From the NCBI GenBank assembly GCA_004352715.1, contig SCFE01000018.1, positions 764,603-828,602 on the forward strand: a DNA stretch of 64,000 nucleotides, given 5' to 3'. Positions 1 to 12,917 of the stretch are shown here, in pieces; position 1 is the first letter of the stretch; each line of letters begins with the position of its first letter. Source of the DNA: Hofstenia miamia. Lineage: Eukaryota; Xenacoelomorpha; Acoela. The position numbers and the translations under genes are program-made. The notes under the pieces were generated by a model, which was not told the origin of the DNA, ran no database searches, and worked only from the letters and a program-made list of their open reading frames with translations.

Positions 1-430
1 AACTAATATATGTATTTTTACGTAGGGTGCAAATACCGAGAAGTCAAAAATTCAGGTACAATTTTAAAGAAAAAAATTATCTGAACCATTAATATATATT
101 AGTTGTTAGATTACTGAGTAAAACTCAGTGAATAATTTTATTTAAAAAGATATTTATACTATTTCTTTATTTGCACTGCTCTGCGGGAATGGTTAGCCAA
201 AAGTGAACAACGTTACCTACATTTTTGATCAACCTGTAGATGTGTACAACCTTATTCCTTAACATTCAAATCGTCCCTCACTGACATTCTAGCATTTTTG
301 CCTTAATAGGGGAAAAGTAAGCACCATTTCTAATAGTTTGAAGTTAATTTTGTATACAATAGCTCAAACGTGGATGAAAAACTTGAGTTGTTTTAAGGAA
401 AGTTTGCGCTTAAATCTGTCTTTTAATGTA
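1..430. other. intergenic, nothing recognised
   Basis: AT-rich sequence with no coding frame of convincing composition, no RNA gene and no clear repeat. It ends at the target-site duplication of the element that follows. Confidence 0.5.
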
Positions 431-438
431 CTCATGAT

Positions 439-958
439 CAGTGTTGGTCATATTATTAAGTTTAGCGGATATATTTAGCAGAAGCTAGAATATGTTTATT
501 TAACAGATGTGTTTAACAGATTTTTTATTGAATAATAGAAAAAAGTCTGTTACGAATGCCATCAACATACCATCAAAACGGTTTTTTCGATTTTCTAAAA
601 AAATTCTGCTTCTGAGATTTTTCTTCAGTTATTGTTTAAATGATATAGTAAAATTTGTGACACTCACTTAACCTTGGCCATTTGACGCTTCTTCTTTATG
701 AAAAGTGAAGACTCTTTTTTTCTGCGTCATTAACAAAATTAAAAAATTTGATAATTCATTTGAGTTTCTCATTTGCTTTATGATCCATACTTCCTTTCTA
801 TAAAGTTGAGAAAGTGCTAAGAAGATTGCTTAGTTATAGCAATAATAAAACAAATCTGTTAAACAGATATGTTATCTGATTTTAAAGTTTATTTATATAG
901 TTTTTCAACCAAACTGTTAACCGATCTGTTAAACAGATTATAAATATGGTCATCACTG
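439..958. mobile_element. non-autonomous hAT-type DNA transposon with 8 bp target duplication
   Basis: The left end reads CAGTGTTGGTCATATT and the right end, on the minus strand, reads CAGTGATGACCATATT, giving a 16 bp terminal inverted repeat with three mismatches. It is flanked by CTCATGAT (431-438) and CCCATGAT (959-966), an 8 bp duplication with one mismatch. CAGTG termini and 8 bp duplications are hallmarks of hAT elements. Sub-terminally the motif CTGTTTAACAG or its close variants recurs near both ends (about 495-525, 853-865, 917-940). The 520 bp interior has no transposase frame, so the element would need an enzyme supplied from elsewhere. Its termini resemble those of the element at 26731-27162. 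Confidence 0.75.
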
Positions 959-966
959 CCCATGAT

Positions 967-3193
967 CTACTATAAAAGTGACAATCTACCTCAGTTTATC
1001 GATAAATGTTGCAGAATTTTTTATTATTTATCTTCTATTTTTATACTTATTTATGAGAGATTTGATGATACTAATTCAGTTATTTATGTTTATTTTATTT
1101 TTAGGCTATTGAAACAAATGTTTCTTCCGTTTTTTATTTTTACAGGTTTTGCTCGTTCTTGTAAACCATTTGGTGGTTAATCGAATAATGCAGCAATTAA
1201 TGCAAATAGAAAACCCTTCCTGGAAGTGCATTGGGAATTTTGTAATGGAATTTTCTCCATTCTTTTACATCGTGTAATTCCCTAAGACGCTCTAATATTT
1301 CAATGTAAATTTAAACCTTCAAAGGAATGATTCTGTTTCTAATGGAATAATTACTGCAAAATGATAGTAATCTGGATAATTATTTTTTTCTGCTGTGATT
1401 TCTTACCATCTGGTAGGATGCGGATCTCTTCTCAAACAGATGTTCTCATCCATCTTGAACTGGTTTCTGATTGGAGGATCGACTGACACTATATCGCTTT
1501 TCGTATACGTCTCTTTACAAGTGCTCCTTCACTTACAGGTACATTTAATTTACATTGTTTTCCAATATATCGATTATTAAGACATGATACAATTCTTTTA
1601 CTTCCAATATAAATCAATATTCATGTCTGGCTTCACTTTTTGGTCACACTCATCCGCTTAAATTTTTGCAATGTTCGCCATTTTTTAAGTATATACTAAA
1701 TCCCGAATTCACTTGAAAATTCTACAAAAAAAGATTTTCTTGAAAGGAATCAATTCAGCCTATCCTGACCCATGAACCGGAAATTCATTATAATACTTGT
1801 CTTGTCGAGGTAGACCAGGCTTGGTTAGCGAAATTTTAAAGTTTAAGAATAGTTCGAACTACATACAATTTTTAAGTTGAATCCCTCATTCTGTTAGAAT
1901 TATGATCTGATTTAAATGTTTAAATCTCTGGATTGGAATTATGAAATTTTTAAGTTACAGTATTGCGCATAGAGCACTATCCATGTATTTTCAAGTTGCA
2001 ACCAAATATATTTAAATTGCTTTAAAGCTTATTAAATTACTAAATTAGCTTCCTATTTTAGATATTATAGTTGTGTTTAGTAATGTATTGGGCCTATTTT
2101 GTATTTTAGACACTTGTTTTTTGGAACAATTTTTATTAAATGTTTATTTTGAGGTGATAGTATAAATCTCGAGATTCGTCCGAATATCTATACATGAGAC
2201 CCATTTCGTCTTAAAGTTACCCTCAAATATATATTTAGGGCATTCTTAAATTTTAAAAGAAAACAACTTAACATAAGCGAAATGTTTACTGCTCTAGATA
2301 ATATAGTATTGTGTTGTATTAGATTTTATATATATGTTTTCCTATTAAAATCATTGTGTGAGTTGTTATATTGCCAATGCTATGCTGTAGAGACAACATA
2401 TTTTAAGGAATGAATACATATTTAATTTAGGCTTTTATTAGTTAAATACGTTTATTTACGAAATTGCTGTTATAAAAAGTTTATTTATCAAATTACTAAT
2501 GTTAACAAGCTCTATGTGGCAGGTTTTTTATTAATAGATCGCAAATTATACCCTTATCTTGTCATCCATGCACCTTTTTGTAGGTCTGATTAATCACAAT
2601 TTTCATGTTAATTGTCTCTCGAAATTAGTTTTCTTTCAAAATATTACCAGCTAAATTATTGCATTTTCACACCAAATTACAGGTTCTAAGAAACAATTGA
2701 ACTATCGTTTTAGGGATTTACAGCAAAAAATCTTTCGATTGAATTCCGAATACACTTGGAATATTTCAGGATTTTCTTTAACCTTTAGCTCATATCGCAT
2801 CCTATCTACAATATTTGATGCAGCAAGCATAAGTTTCATTCGAAATTTTCGAATTGACATCCCTAGGTTTAGTAATTATTAATACGTACAAGTTTACGAT
2901 TAAGTTAGCGATCATAGTTTCAATTTAGACAAAATTTCTATAGAATAATTTGGTCTAAAAAATTCTTTCTGGAATGCTATTAAAATCAATTTCTAATTTG
3001 TAGCTCCAATTTCAAATATGAATTTATTGTCTCCATTTAATGGTTTTGGGAATTCCTATTTCCCTGTTACACTCCGACCTGCGAACTTACAGATTTATGA
3101 CTTCACCTCTTAATTGAGTAATTTTATTATCCAAATCCAAATTTTTACGGAATTTTGCAGTTAGGAAATCACTGAAATATATATACATGTATA
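967..3193. other. intergenic, nothing recognised
   Basis: About 2.2 kb of AT-rich sequence. Open frames up to 72 codons occur, but they are low-complexity, hydrophobic and phenylalanine/tyrosine-rich, as expected from translated AT-rich DNA. No RNA gene or repeat boundary was identified. Confidence 0.5.
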
Positions 3194-3360
3194 TACAGGA
3201 TCTTCAAAAGGTCATCATCTATTTTTAAACTGTTATTACATCAAAAATATATATCTGATAATAATGAACATTGTACACAATGAACAATATACAGTAAAAT
3301 TTTGTTTTACTCTACCACTTTAATTATCTCATTTTGTTTTCGGCTTCAGCACCATTTCGA

Positions 3361-3646
3361 ATGTACACAATACAAGAACGTGTTAGAATAATTATTCTTA
3401 TGTCAAAGTACGAATCTGTTACAGCAGTTAAAAGGCAGCTTGCAAAAGAAGGATTTCAACATAAACCTACAGATCAAACAATTCGTCTTTTGTAAAAGAA
3501 GTTTTTGGAGACAGGTTCTCTTGACGACAAGGTGCGCTCAGGGAGACCAAATTCATCAGTAAATCCAGAAAATGCACAAAAAATTGTTGCAATTTTAGAA
3601 GATAAAGAAAATTTTTACTCTGTTATCGCAATTAGTAATATGCTTG
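3361..3646 (+). pseudogene. decayed transposase N-terminus (helix-turn-helix, DUF4817-like)
   Basis: One reading frame from the ATG at 3361 encodes about 95 residues with a single in-frame TAA at 3493-3495. Before the stop it reads MYTIQERVRIIILMSKYES and goes on with a TAVKRQLAKEGF segment. After it come the strings KKFLETGSLDDKVRSGRP and PENAQKIVAILED. The order 'hydrophobic helix, second helix, FxETGS, K(x)SGRP, PEN' is the signature of the helix-turn-helix DNA-binding half (DUF4817 / HTH_32 type) of mariner/Tc1-like transposases, where GRP is an AT-hook-like linker. The catalytic DDE/D domain is missing: the frame runs into a (TA)n tract at 3647. The internal stop and the loss of the catalytic half make it non-functional. 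The alternative, a host HTH gene exon, is less likely given the upstream transposon-like terminus. Confidence 0.7.
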
Positions 3647-3672
3647 ATATATATATATATATATATATATAT
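3647..3672. repeat. (TA)n microsatellite
   Basis: Thirteen TA/AT units interrupt the transposase remnant. Confidence 0.95.
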
Positions 3673-6600
3673 GCTAGTCCCATTTCTGATTTTGAATTAC
3701 CGGAATCAAAAAAAACAAATCACAGAACAAGAGGTTTACGAGCCTGGATCCAATGTTTCGATTATATTTATTAAACTAAAATACCCGGTTTTTAGTGTCT
3801 CAATTCAGTACCAGATAAGTTTGCATGAGACCGAGACGCATTGGGCAAAACTTCACCGATGACCGAGACTAAAACTTTGGGTCCTTAATTTCTTTAAGAT
3901 GTTAAATTTAGGTGTTTTAATTAACTGCAAACACTTTGTTCCCGGGACCTGAATTATTTAGCATAGCACGCTTTAATAAAAGTAATTACTCATGCTTTTC
4001 AAATGCTATTTGCTGAACTCCTTTACATAATTTTGATTACATAACACATTACTGGTTAAAACTAAGAAGTGTTCAAGTTTCGAATTTAATATAAACGAAA
4101 TTAAAATTAATGATTTTATCAAATTTATGAGTCTCGTTAAACGTTGTTTAAATCCGCAAAATTTACAATACATTTATCGGGAATTACTTTTCTATTAGGT
4201 TTTTAACACATATTTCCTCATTTATTGTGTTAGCGTTAGTTGGTGCATTAGACCATATATTGTAAAACCTTACATAATCTGCCGGTACTAGCGGTCGGTT
4301 GAACATCGCGAAAAATAATCTACCAGATCTGTCGGCAGATAGAGAGTTCGCTAAATATTACAAGCTTATCGTTTGGTGGAATTGAATGTTGTGCTTTTAT
4401 TTAATAGGGATTATAATTTCACAATCAGTGTCATGAATCTAGGTAAGTGCTTTTATTTCCAGTTTTACGTTTTCAGTTTTCAAAAAATTGCACTAAAATT
4501 CGCCAGATATTTTTTCACAAATTTGCTAATTATTAATACCTATGTTTCTATATATTTTTTAAATATTTAACAGTTTTATTCCCTGCTAATTTTTTAAATC
4601 TTAAAAGATTTCCTATCTTACCATTACATGATTTAATTTTTATTGAATTGGTTGAATTTTTTCAATTAAAAAGCTGAAAGCCGGTTGCAGCTCTAATTAC
4701 TCTACAGAAAAATTGGATAGCGTTGCATATTCTAAATAGTTTCTTTTAGTGCATTTTGATTTAATGGTTATCAGATATGTTCCTGGATGCGTAAACTTTT
4801 TATGGTTTCACTCGTATGCTAGTAGTTAGGTTTTCACTGGATTCAAATATCAGCCTATCCCAAATATACCATTTATCCATAATTTTTATCAAGTGTGAAT
4901 GTGTTTTTTAATGAGTATTGGCATTTTGTATGCATTCAACTATGCTATTGGTAGGGCTGTGCAGTTAGGAAAAATCTAATCGTGTCAAAATATTTGAAGT
5001 ACTCCGCATCGAAGAGTTGTATTTTTAATATTATTGTGTAGAATTTCTTTCCATTATTGATAATGAGCAAATGTGAAGTATCATTTGCAGTACTACTAAC
5101 CCTTAAACCGACTATCAAAAGATGAAATTGGCATTCCTTGCACTTATTTCGTTAAGGCAACTAAATTTCAAGGAGACTTTAAATTTTTCAATTGCCTTAC
5201 TCTTTATATTTGTGATTTATTATTTATTTTAAAACAAAATGTTATTCCAGATGTATATAAATGTCAAAATCTATCGTGTGTCCCATAACACAGTTTCTGC
5301 TTATGATTAATAATCATATTATTGTTAAACAAAACAATTTTGTGAAAATTGTGCACCATAAACCTCAAACGTGTATCCACATTTTGATGAGCTTTGAAAA
5401 TTTAGCTTTATAAATGTCAGTTCGCATGAATTCATGCCAATGATAATACAATTTCAAACTTTATTGCATATATTCAATTCCAACTCAGAATTTTAATTTA
5501 TTATTATAAAAGTGATATGATATTTTTCTAATATAACAATCGATGACACATAATTGATTGAGAAGAAGTTTAGTTACAAAGTGTTTTTCCCATAACAACC
5601 TATAATTATTTGATTAACGGGAGAACAAGTTTTTTTCAATAATCATTTGACTCAAAGTTGAGTGATTTTCGCCATTTGCTATTAATCGGTTCCAAAAATA
5701 CCATTTTCTTTTGTGAATCTTAGTTCAAATAAATGTACATGTACACGAATTTTCCAGAGTTGAACGGTTAGTGTACATTTTTCAGTAGTTAATAACGAGT
5801 GTTCGTTGTACATTTAGTAAAGTGATGAAGGCATTTAGAATAGATGTTTTTAGCTAATTTTCAATATTAGATAATTTTCAAATATAAATATTCCAGTGAA
5901 CCCAGTCAACTTAAATATCTACTTCCTTGCCTTCTATAGAAATGACCAGCCGTTTTGCCCATATTGTTGAACATGTTCAAGCTTATCAATAAATTGGATA
6001 TTGACGTATTTATGAGTGAATGTTTTCCCAATTAATTTATGGTGCATGGGAGCAACTAATACGTGCAAATGGTTCTTTTTCTGCAGACAAATGCTCTAAC
6101 CCCGTACCTTTACAGCGTAAGTGAAAAAAGAGAAACTCCTTTATTATATTATCCTTTGGTATGTTGGATTTTGGCCACCTTTATTAATTCGTGAATTATA
6201 AGTAGCTACAATGATTCCTCGCGTCAAAAAATGTAAATTCCGCATCTTGTGTTCTAAATTCACACTATACTTTATTACAGAAATATACTAAATGCAATAA
6301 CTCACTATCCAGAATATAATGAAGAAAACAACAAAGAAAATTTATTCAAAGCAATTACAAAGCTCATTCAAAAACTCATTTTCAACACTGCGTCAAGCTG
6401 TTTACATGTAATTCAATTTTATGTAAACCATGCAAGCTAGCATTATTTGCAAGTTGCGACTGCTAAGTTTAACTGTTCTTTCAATTATAATCTTTCATTC
6501 GATTAACTCTTTCTTCTGTGTAGGATAATTGAGCGCCTACTGAATTAGTATTAGAGGTGGAAATAGAAAATACAAATCGCGGTAAAGCAACATAAAGGTG

Positions 6601-9600
6601 AAAATCTGGTTATAAGAATTTAATATTTACTAATGATACCATCCCATAATTAAAAAATTTCCTCGATTCCTTTCGTTGAGATTAATTAGATTCTAAAACG
6701 CATTCATCTAAATAAAATTTTCTCAAAATATTTTAATATATATTACAAGTATCTTTGACAAATCTGTCAACCATTGACTGCATAATTGACCGAGATGCTT
6801 AAAATTATTCTTAATCAGTTGCAATTTTTATTAGCGCTTACGCAAACGCCAATCACTTCCATCTGTTCAGCATGAGTTTGGAATCATCGAGGATTAGCGA
6901 ATTAATGAGGTCTAGTTGCCGAATCAATTTGCATCAGTGCCATGCTTGAGTTACGATCACCTTGCACTGCATTCTGATTAGCGGTCGCTAAGTAGGTAGC
7001 TGTTCTCTTGAGATCGATTCTCTTTTTCATTTGACTGCTCTATTGTTTATTGTTCGATTGAGGTTTCTGGCAAGAACATGTATGCGGCAAAATCACGTGA
7101 GTTTTTCTCATTTTCAATGTTTTTAGTTTTTTTTTGTAGAGTTCGATTTCGAATCGGATTTTTGCTGCAATCATTTCATTGCAAAATTTTACTAAATTCG
7201 TGATTACATGAACAGCAATTGTTGTTTCCCAGAATGGCAGACACGCAAAACTACTAAAGTTGTTTATTGATAATAAAAATTTCTTTATAACCCATCTATG
7301 ACATTTTTTAACAGAATGGTTGCTCATTAATAGTATAGATTACCAATGTAATTGCTCGTTAAGATTTCTATGGACAATATTTTAAAGATTGATTGGATCA
7401 ATAAGTGAAGTGGGCTCATTTTTGTTGATTCCTTTCCACTTCTGAGATGAATATTTTGACTATTAAGAATTTAGTTCAGCACTTTTTAACCGAAAATAAC
7501 CATTTTAAGGAGCTGTTCGGTACACTTACTTAGGTTTGAATTGCTGAAAACTCTAAGTAAAACTCTGCCAAAAGTCATTAACTTTCAAATAGAGAAATTG
7601 AGTTTTATTGAAATTTATTAAAGAGATTTACTATAGATTGTTAATTCGTTCATCTCAAGTGCTTGATCAGGAATAACTATTCTATGTGGATGAGTCACAC
7701 TTTCTATTTGGAAATAAGAGGAAGCTTTATTGTAGTGGGTTAAATTTGTTCGTTCAAGTGACGTTCAAAAAAAGTTTTACTTTAATCATTTAAATTTTGT
7801 TATGCATTTTATATTTTCTCCGATTCAAGTGCATCAATTGAGCAAAATTTGTTTTCGGCATTTGATACTATAATACAGATGTACCCCTACAAAGTTTTTA
7901 ATCTTTTAATCAATTAATTATAAATTGACAATATTCAGATGACATTGAACTTACAATTTATATTTTTATCTATATTTGAGATATATAACTTGATGCTTAA
8001 ATATGTATTTTACGTTAATTTTTTAGGAATGTATATAGATTATTCGCTTTTGTTTAAATAGATAGGTGATTTGTGCTTATATTCATTCGAAGCATTACTT
8101 TCAATTTTTGCTATAGTTTAAAATTAAAAAATATCAATATTCCTGGGAAATTTATTTTTTACCTTTAGTGAATTCTGTCATGACAAAATGTTCAGATGTT
8201 CTTTAACAAAATTTTTTCAACTTTCGAATTTGCGTTCCTTTCGATTCTATGTGTTTGTACTGTAGTAATTATTGTTTATAGTAAACATGTTATTGCACTT
8301 TGAAGTTTTTTAATGTAGGATTTTTTGTTAACTAAATATGTTTTAGTAATTATTTATGTTTGGCTCCAGTGCAAATATGAATGTGTACTGGAAATTTATT
8401 CTCAAGTCTGACCTCGCGTTGATCTGGAAACTTTTTTCCCGGCCCATTTAAATAATCGGTCTACAGAGAATTAACATCGACCGGAAATCTGACAGGCTTT
8501 TCGATTGAAAAATTTCGGAAGAGAAATCATTGATAGCCGAACTCACACTCAATTGAAAATACACCTTATCCATTACAAATGAATATTTTTAGTGCAAGAA
8601 ATTCGGAATCATTGTAAAATTTGAAAAAACTCTGTTATTAAAAAATTCTTAAGTTGAAAAGTATATATGCAAACTCTGACTAAAACTAGAAAACGTTATT
8701 TTCTGCCTAGACACCCAGACACTAGATATTACCTTGAATTTCATCAAAACTACTTCAGTCCCACACTTAAGCCCAGATTTCAGATAAAAATTGTCATGTA
8801 AATTCTGTGTAATTTGTTTATATTATTCTACGATTGTCATCACCATTGACAATCTTGTGTGAATATAAAGTTTGAAATTCTGTGTTTATTATTTATCTTG
8901 TGATTTCCATTGCTATGTAGGAGATTCGAAATTTATTTTCAAATTCAAAGTGGTCGATGAAATCATCCTTGTCAAGAACAGTTTTTCCAGTTCTGCTAAG
9001 CAAATGTTGGCTTTGCTGGAAGAAGCTTACAATAAAAAAATTTAAAGTACTCGGGATATTTACAGAGGTTTCTAGTCATAAATATGCATGTTGGCTTCTT
9101 GCAGAACATTTCTCCGGAATTGAACCACTTAATACTCTTGTCTACGTAATTAGGAGGAAAAGCTAGCTTCCGTGATAGATCTAGTCTAAATTAACTTGGA
9201 CTGCGCCTAATATTCAATAAATATTATAATCTGAGTGTTTATAGTTCACTTGTGAAACGGACGAAGTCATATAGTGAATTTAGACTACTCAAATTTCAAA
9301 ACAGATTTAAAATGGACATAAGATCTTTCATTGAGATATAATTGTTTATTGTTAACACCGTGTGTGAATATACAAATGGAATATAATACTAATTTCATTA
9401 CCCTAGTATATCTTTGTTGAACTTAAGAAATGTTCTAGTCTTTTCCATCGAAGTTGTCGAGTTGAACTTTGAAATTCTCTTTAAATATCACTTTCAATTG
9501 TACAAGGTTGTAGTTCTTCGGCGATGAGGATTACTTATCTGAATATTTTCTAGTTTTAAATTTATAATAGAAAATTATCATTGAATAATTTATAAATATT

Positions 9601-12270
9601 AACAATGTGTAGTATTTGTAAAGAAATGATTGTTTAAATTAGTACAATAGTGCGGGAATTGTAGTTCAATGTCATAAATGTATTTCATCTGTTTGTTGGC
9701 TTGGGGCAATGAGGTAACTATAACCATAATTATTTAACATTTAATTTGCTAAGCCTATCCAATTTCCCAATTTATTTTTACTAACAACCAAAACAATTCA
9801 TGAATTCCATGCTTAATATAATTGTTGCGAATTACTTGCTCGTGAACTTAAAGATTTGTAGGTCATTATATTTTGACATGTGCCACCAGGATATTAATGC
9901 AATTTGTCAGATTTCGTAAATATTTGTTTTTAATATATACTTAATTTGGTCAATGGAAACAACGATGGACCTGTTCTTAATTTCTCTATTCGTTATCTAC
10001 AATCGACTGTTTGGATTACTTTAACCAACAGATTGCCTAATATAAGTTTACATTATATCTTTATTTATTACTAGTAGCAAAATTACGTAAAACTAGACAG
10101 GGATCAAGCAAATGGCCGAAGAGACTCAAATGACCAAATTAGAATTTCAATCTTCAGTTTTAACAATTTACTTTTAAAATATAAGTTTAGAATGTTTATT
10201 CTCATTTGGAAGGAAACTTATCAGGACTACAGCGTACACATAAAAATTTGATATTCTGATGCTTTGATGTCATAATAAGCACTGACATCACTAAGTTGAC
10301 TACAACGCAAACCATTTGAGAAATGTGTTCTCTAAGACCAGAACGACGCGAATATTTTGCAGGGTGGTGGCCAATGATAAAATGAACACATTGAGAGAAT
10401 AATGATTCGATTGTTATCCTGACCTGACGTTCTGAAGTGAATTTATCGATGAAGTTAGCAATAAAAATACTTTTTTTAGAATATGCGTCTAACTAGAAAA
10501 ATAGAGAAAGTGTGGTTTTAAATTTTAGACATTTGTCTAACAATATTTTAGAAATGTAAAGGAATATCTGGGTTACATCTTCTTTCAATTTAGAGATATA
10601 ACATTATTTCTATATACGTGTGATTTTTTTTCTGTTTAATTAAATCAATCGTATCATGTACACTTTAAAGTCACAAACGAGCGAAAGAAAGAAAGAGAAT
10701 GAGTGCGTATCTTTTAAAAAACGTGTTTTCACACAAATAATAATAATGAAATGCAATAGTTAAACATTGGAGTAGAAGAAAAGTTTTACTGTTGCATTTT
10801 GTATTTAATTTTTATTATACTACATTTGCATATTATAGAATATATACAGTAACCATTGCTTTATGATGTTCATAAATATTCCATGGTATGGGCATAATCT
10901 ATAATGCTCTGATTTTCTGACATCAGGAAGTCCGCATTAAATATTGAATTTAAAGAAATGTATTGCTTGTTTCAAGTAATCTTTGGCTATATATATATAT
11001 ATACTGACGATTCCGACTACGAGTTATTTCGTTTCGAAGTCTCCCGCCCCAGCGAGGCATTTTTGTTGTAGTAGCTAGAGCCAGCATCAATTCATTTCGT
11101 CTGTATTGCTTGAACTGACTCCAAATTTTTGTAATTGATAGCTTATGCCCATACCTACAATATAAGAATTTAAAAATGTCGATTTTTTAATTTTAATTTT
11201 TTTGTTTTACAATAGCCGCTCGCGCCAGTATAAATAACGAAATTATACAGCGCCAGCATAAATACGCGAAATCTTTCGGTAGCGCCATTATTTATATATT
11301 TATACTTATGCATACCGTTTCTAATAAATGTAGGTTGTGACGACAATATATTTTCTAATATTGACTGATTGAACCATCTCCACTGTACTAAATCATAATA
11401 TGTTTATTTCATATTTAAAATATTCTAAATATAATCGACAAATTTCTGCTTCAATGTTACACATAAACATTTCCTTTATTTCCATAACATATATAATTTT
11501 CTAAATATTTGTGATGTTGACCTCAATATGGTTGCTCTTGCCTAGAGCTCGAGGTCACGAGGTCAAAAGGTTGATCTAAAGTATATTGTTGAGACTTTGG
11601 CTCTACCTATAATTTATACAACGCTTTGCAAGAAGTGTTCTTAGTAGTTTAAGTCACTCACTTGCATAATTAAGCAGTCAGTGGAAACGATTAAACACGT
11701 GTTTGTGTTAAGCTTAAATAAATCGATTGGTTGTTCCATTTTCTCTACTAATTGAAACATGCCTTTCTGGCGTCGCAAGGCTCCCTCCTATGTTTCACTT
11801 TCCAATATCATTAAATTCGCGCAGCATATACCCCTGCTATTGAATTTTCGGGACGCAGCGCAAACTTCTTGTCGACAAGGTTTGATTTTGGATTTGACAC
11901 AGTATTGTAATACAATTAATAATGAAGATAGTTTGTAAACGTAAAAATTCTATTTTCTAAACACTTTCGAAGGTAGGGCAATACTTCATGGTATAAATAG
12001 TAGTGTAATAAGGATGTAAGCATCAAAGGCATCAAAAATATACATTTCAATGTATATAAAACTGATGCCGACTTTACATACATCGTCGATTTATGTATAT
12101 ATCAGGATTTTGGCAAAAAATATGTATTGTTTACAAGAAAAACATTTAAACCTTTAAAGCACACGTTCTGCAAATTTTTCTAGAAATTCGTTTATGAAAA
12201 TTCGAATGAACAAATTCCAAAATGGTTTTCCAAACTTTCTATATTTTGTACGAGTTTTGGAAACAAAAAT
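3673..12270. other. 8.6 kb intergenic region, no gene recognised
   Basis: No frame here resembles a known protein. The longest minus-strand frame (7040-7327) has no recognisable motif. At 4953 a TAGGGCTGTGCAG sequence resembles the end of a hAT element, but I did not find a partner end. Short (TA)n tracts occur near 10990. The only other structured element seen is the GCGCCAG repeat at 11222. Confidence 0.5.
11222..11296 (+). repeat. three copies of a GCGCCA(G/T)-TAAATA motif
   Basis: Copies begin at 11222, 11250 and 11282, 28 and 32 bp apart. Each starts with GCGCCA and runs into an AT-rich tail such as GTATAAATA or GCATAAATA. They form a short imperfect tandem array, GC-rich compared with its surroundings. 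Confidence 0.55.
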
Positions 12271-12755
12271 TTAACCTTAAACAGCCTAGCGTCCTTTTTA
12301 AAGGACAAACCGTTTTTCCAAATTTACAAAGGAATTTTCTCCAAGCCTATATCTAAATTTGAAAATCTTGGGGCATGGGTAGGTCTATTGGGGAACATAC
12401 TTTAATGCAATTTTGAAAATTTCTATTAAAGTTTATTGCCGTGCCAGAAATTGTTGAATAGATGAACACGTTTTCTTAGAAATTTTCGAATTTTTGAAAA
12501 AGATTTAAATTCTCTTCATACCTAGTGTTAATATATTTAGAAGGTTTTGAACCCCTGGAGGCAACAAAGAACTTTGACTATTTTAGATATGTGCAAAGAT
12601 ATTCCAAACCCATTGAGGCATGCCGTGCGCAAAGTCAGAGGTCGCGGAGCCGAAGGCTTTCAGATTAAGCACACCATCAATAGTTTTTGAGCATTTAAAA
12701 TTTTTTATATCATCATGAAAATTTTTCAAAAAATCTCCAGGCTGCTTAATGTTAA
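12271..12755 (+). mobile_element. TTAA-flanked MITE, copy A (piggyBac-like)
   Basis: This 485 bp element starts at TTAACCTTAAACAGCCT (12271) and ends with AGGCTGCTTAATGTTAA (12755), so each end carries a TTAA followed by a roughly 13 bp terminal inverted repeat. TTAA duplication is the hallmark of piggyBac-superfamily insertion. It has no transposase. Interior landmarks shared with the other copies are GTCC(T)nAAAGGAC just inside the left end, a 'GGCATGGGTAGGTCTATT' block, 'CCTGGAGGCAACAAAGAACT', and 'CCGTGCGCAAAGTCAGAGGT' near 12625. Copy B at 17769-18503 is the same element in opposite orientation. The superfamily label is inferred from the TTAA and non-autonomous structure only. Confidence 0.75.
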
Positions 12756-12868
12756 AAAGACATTGCAAAACGACGTTTAAAACACTATTTGAAGCTGTTT
12801 GAACTACCCTATGTTTTAGACATACCAAGCCTGGTATTCATGAAAGAATCGCACAATCCTAATTGCGG

Positions 12869-12873
<5 letters not shown>

Positions 12874-12913
<40 letters not shown>
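12874..12913. repeat. (TA)n microsatellite
   Basis: An uninterrupted 40 bp TA repeat. Confidence 0.95.

Positions 12914-12917
<4 letters not shown>

Larger units (their letters stand above)
3194..3672 (+). mobile_element. 5' part of a mariner/Tc1-like transposon
   Basis: The segment begins within a TA-rich stretch with TACAGGATCTTCAAAAGGTC, which resembles mariner/Tc1-type terminal repeats (TA target followed by CAGG). The coding remnant starts 167 bp further in, at 3361. Past the (TA)n tract at 3647 I find no continuation of the transposase and no matching right end, so the element is truncated. The family assignment rests on the encoded helix-turn-helix protein plus the TA/CAGG terminus. 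Confidence 0.55.
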
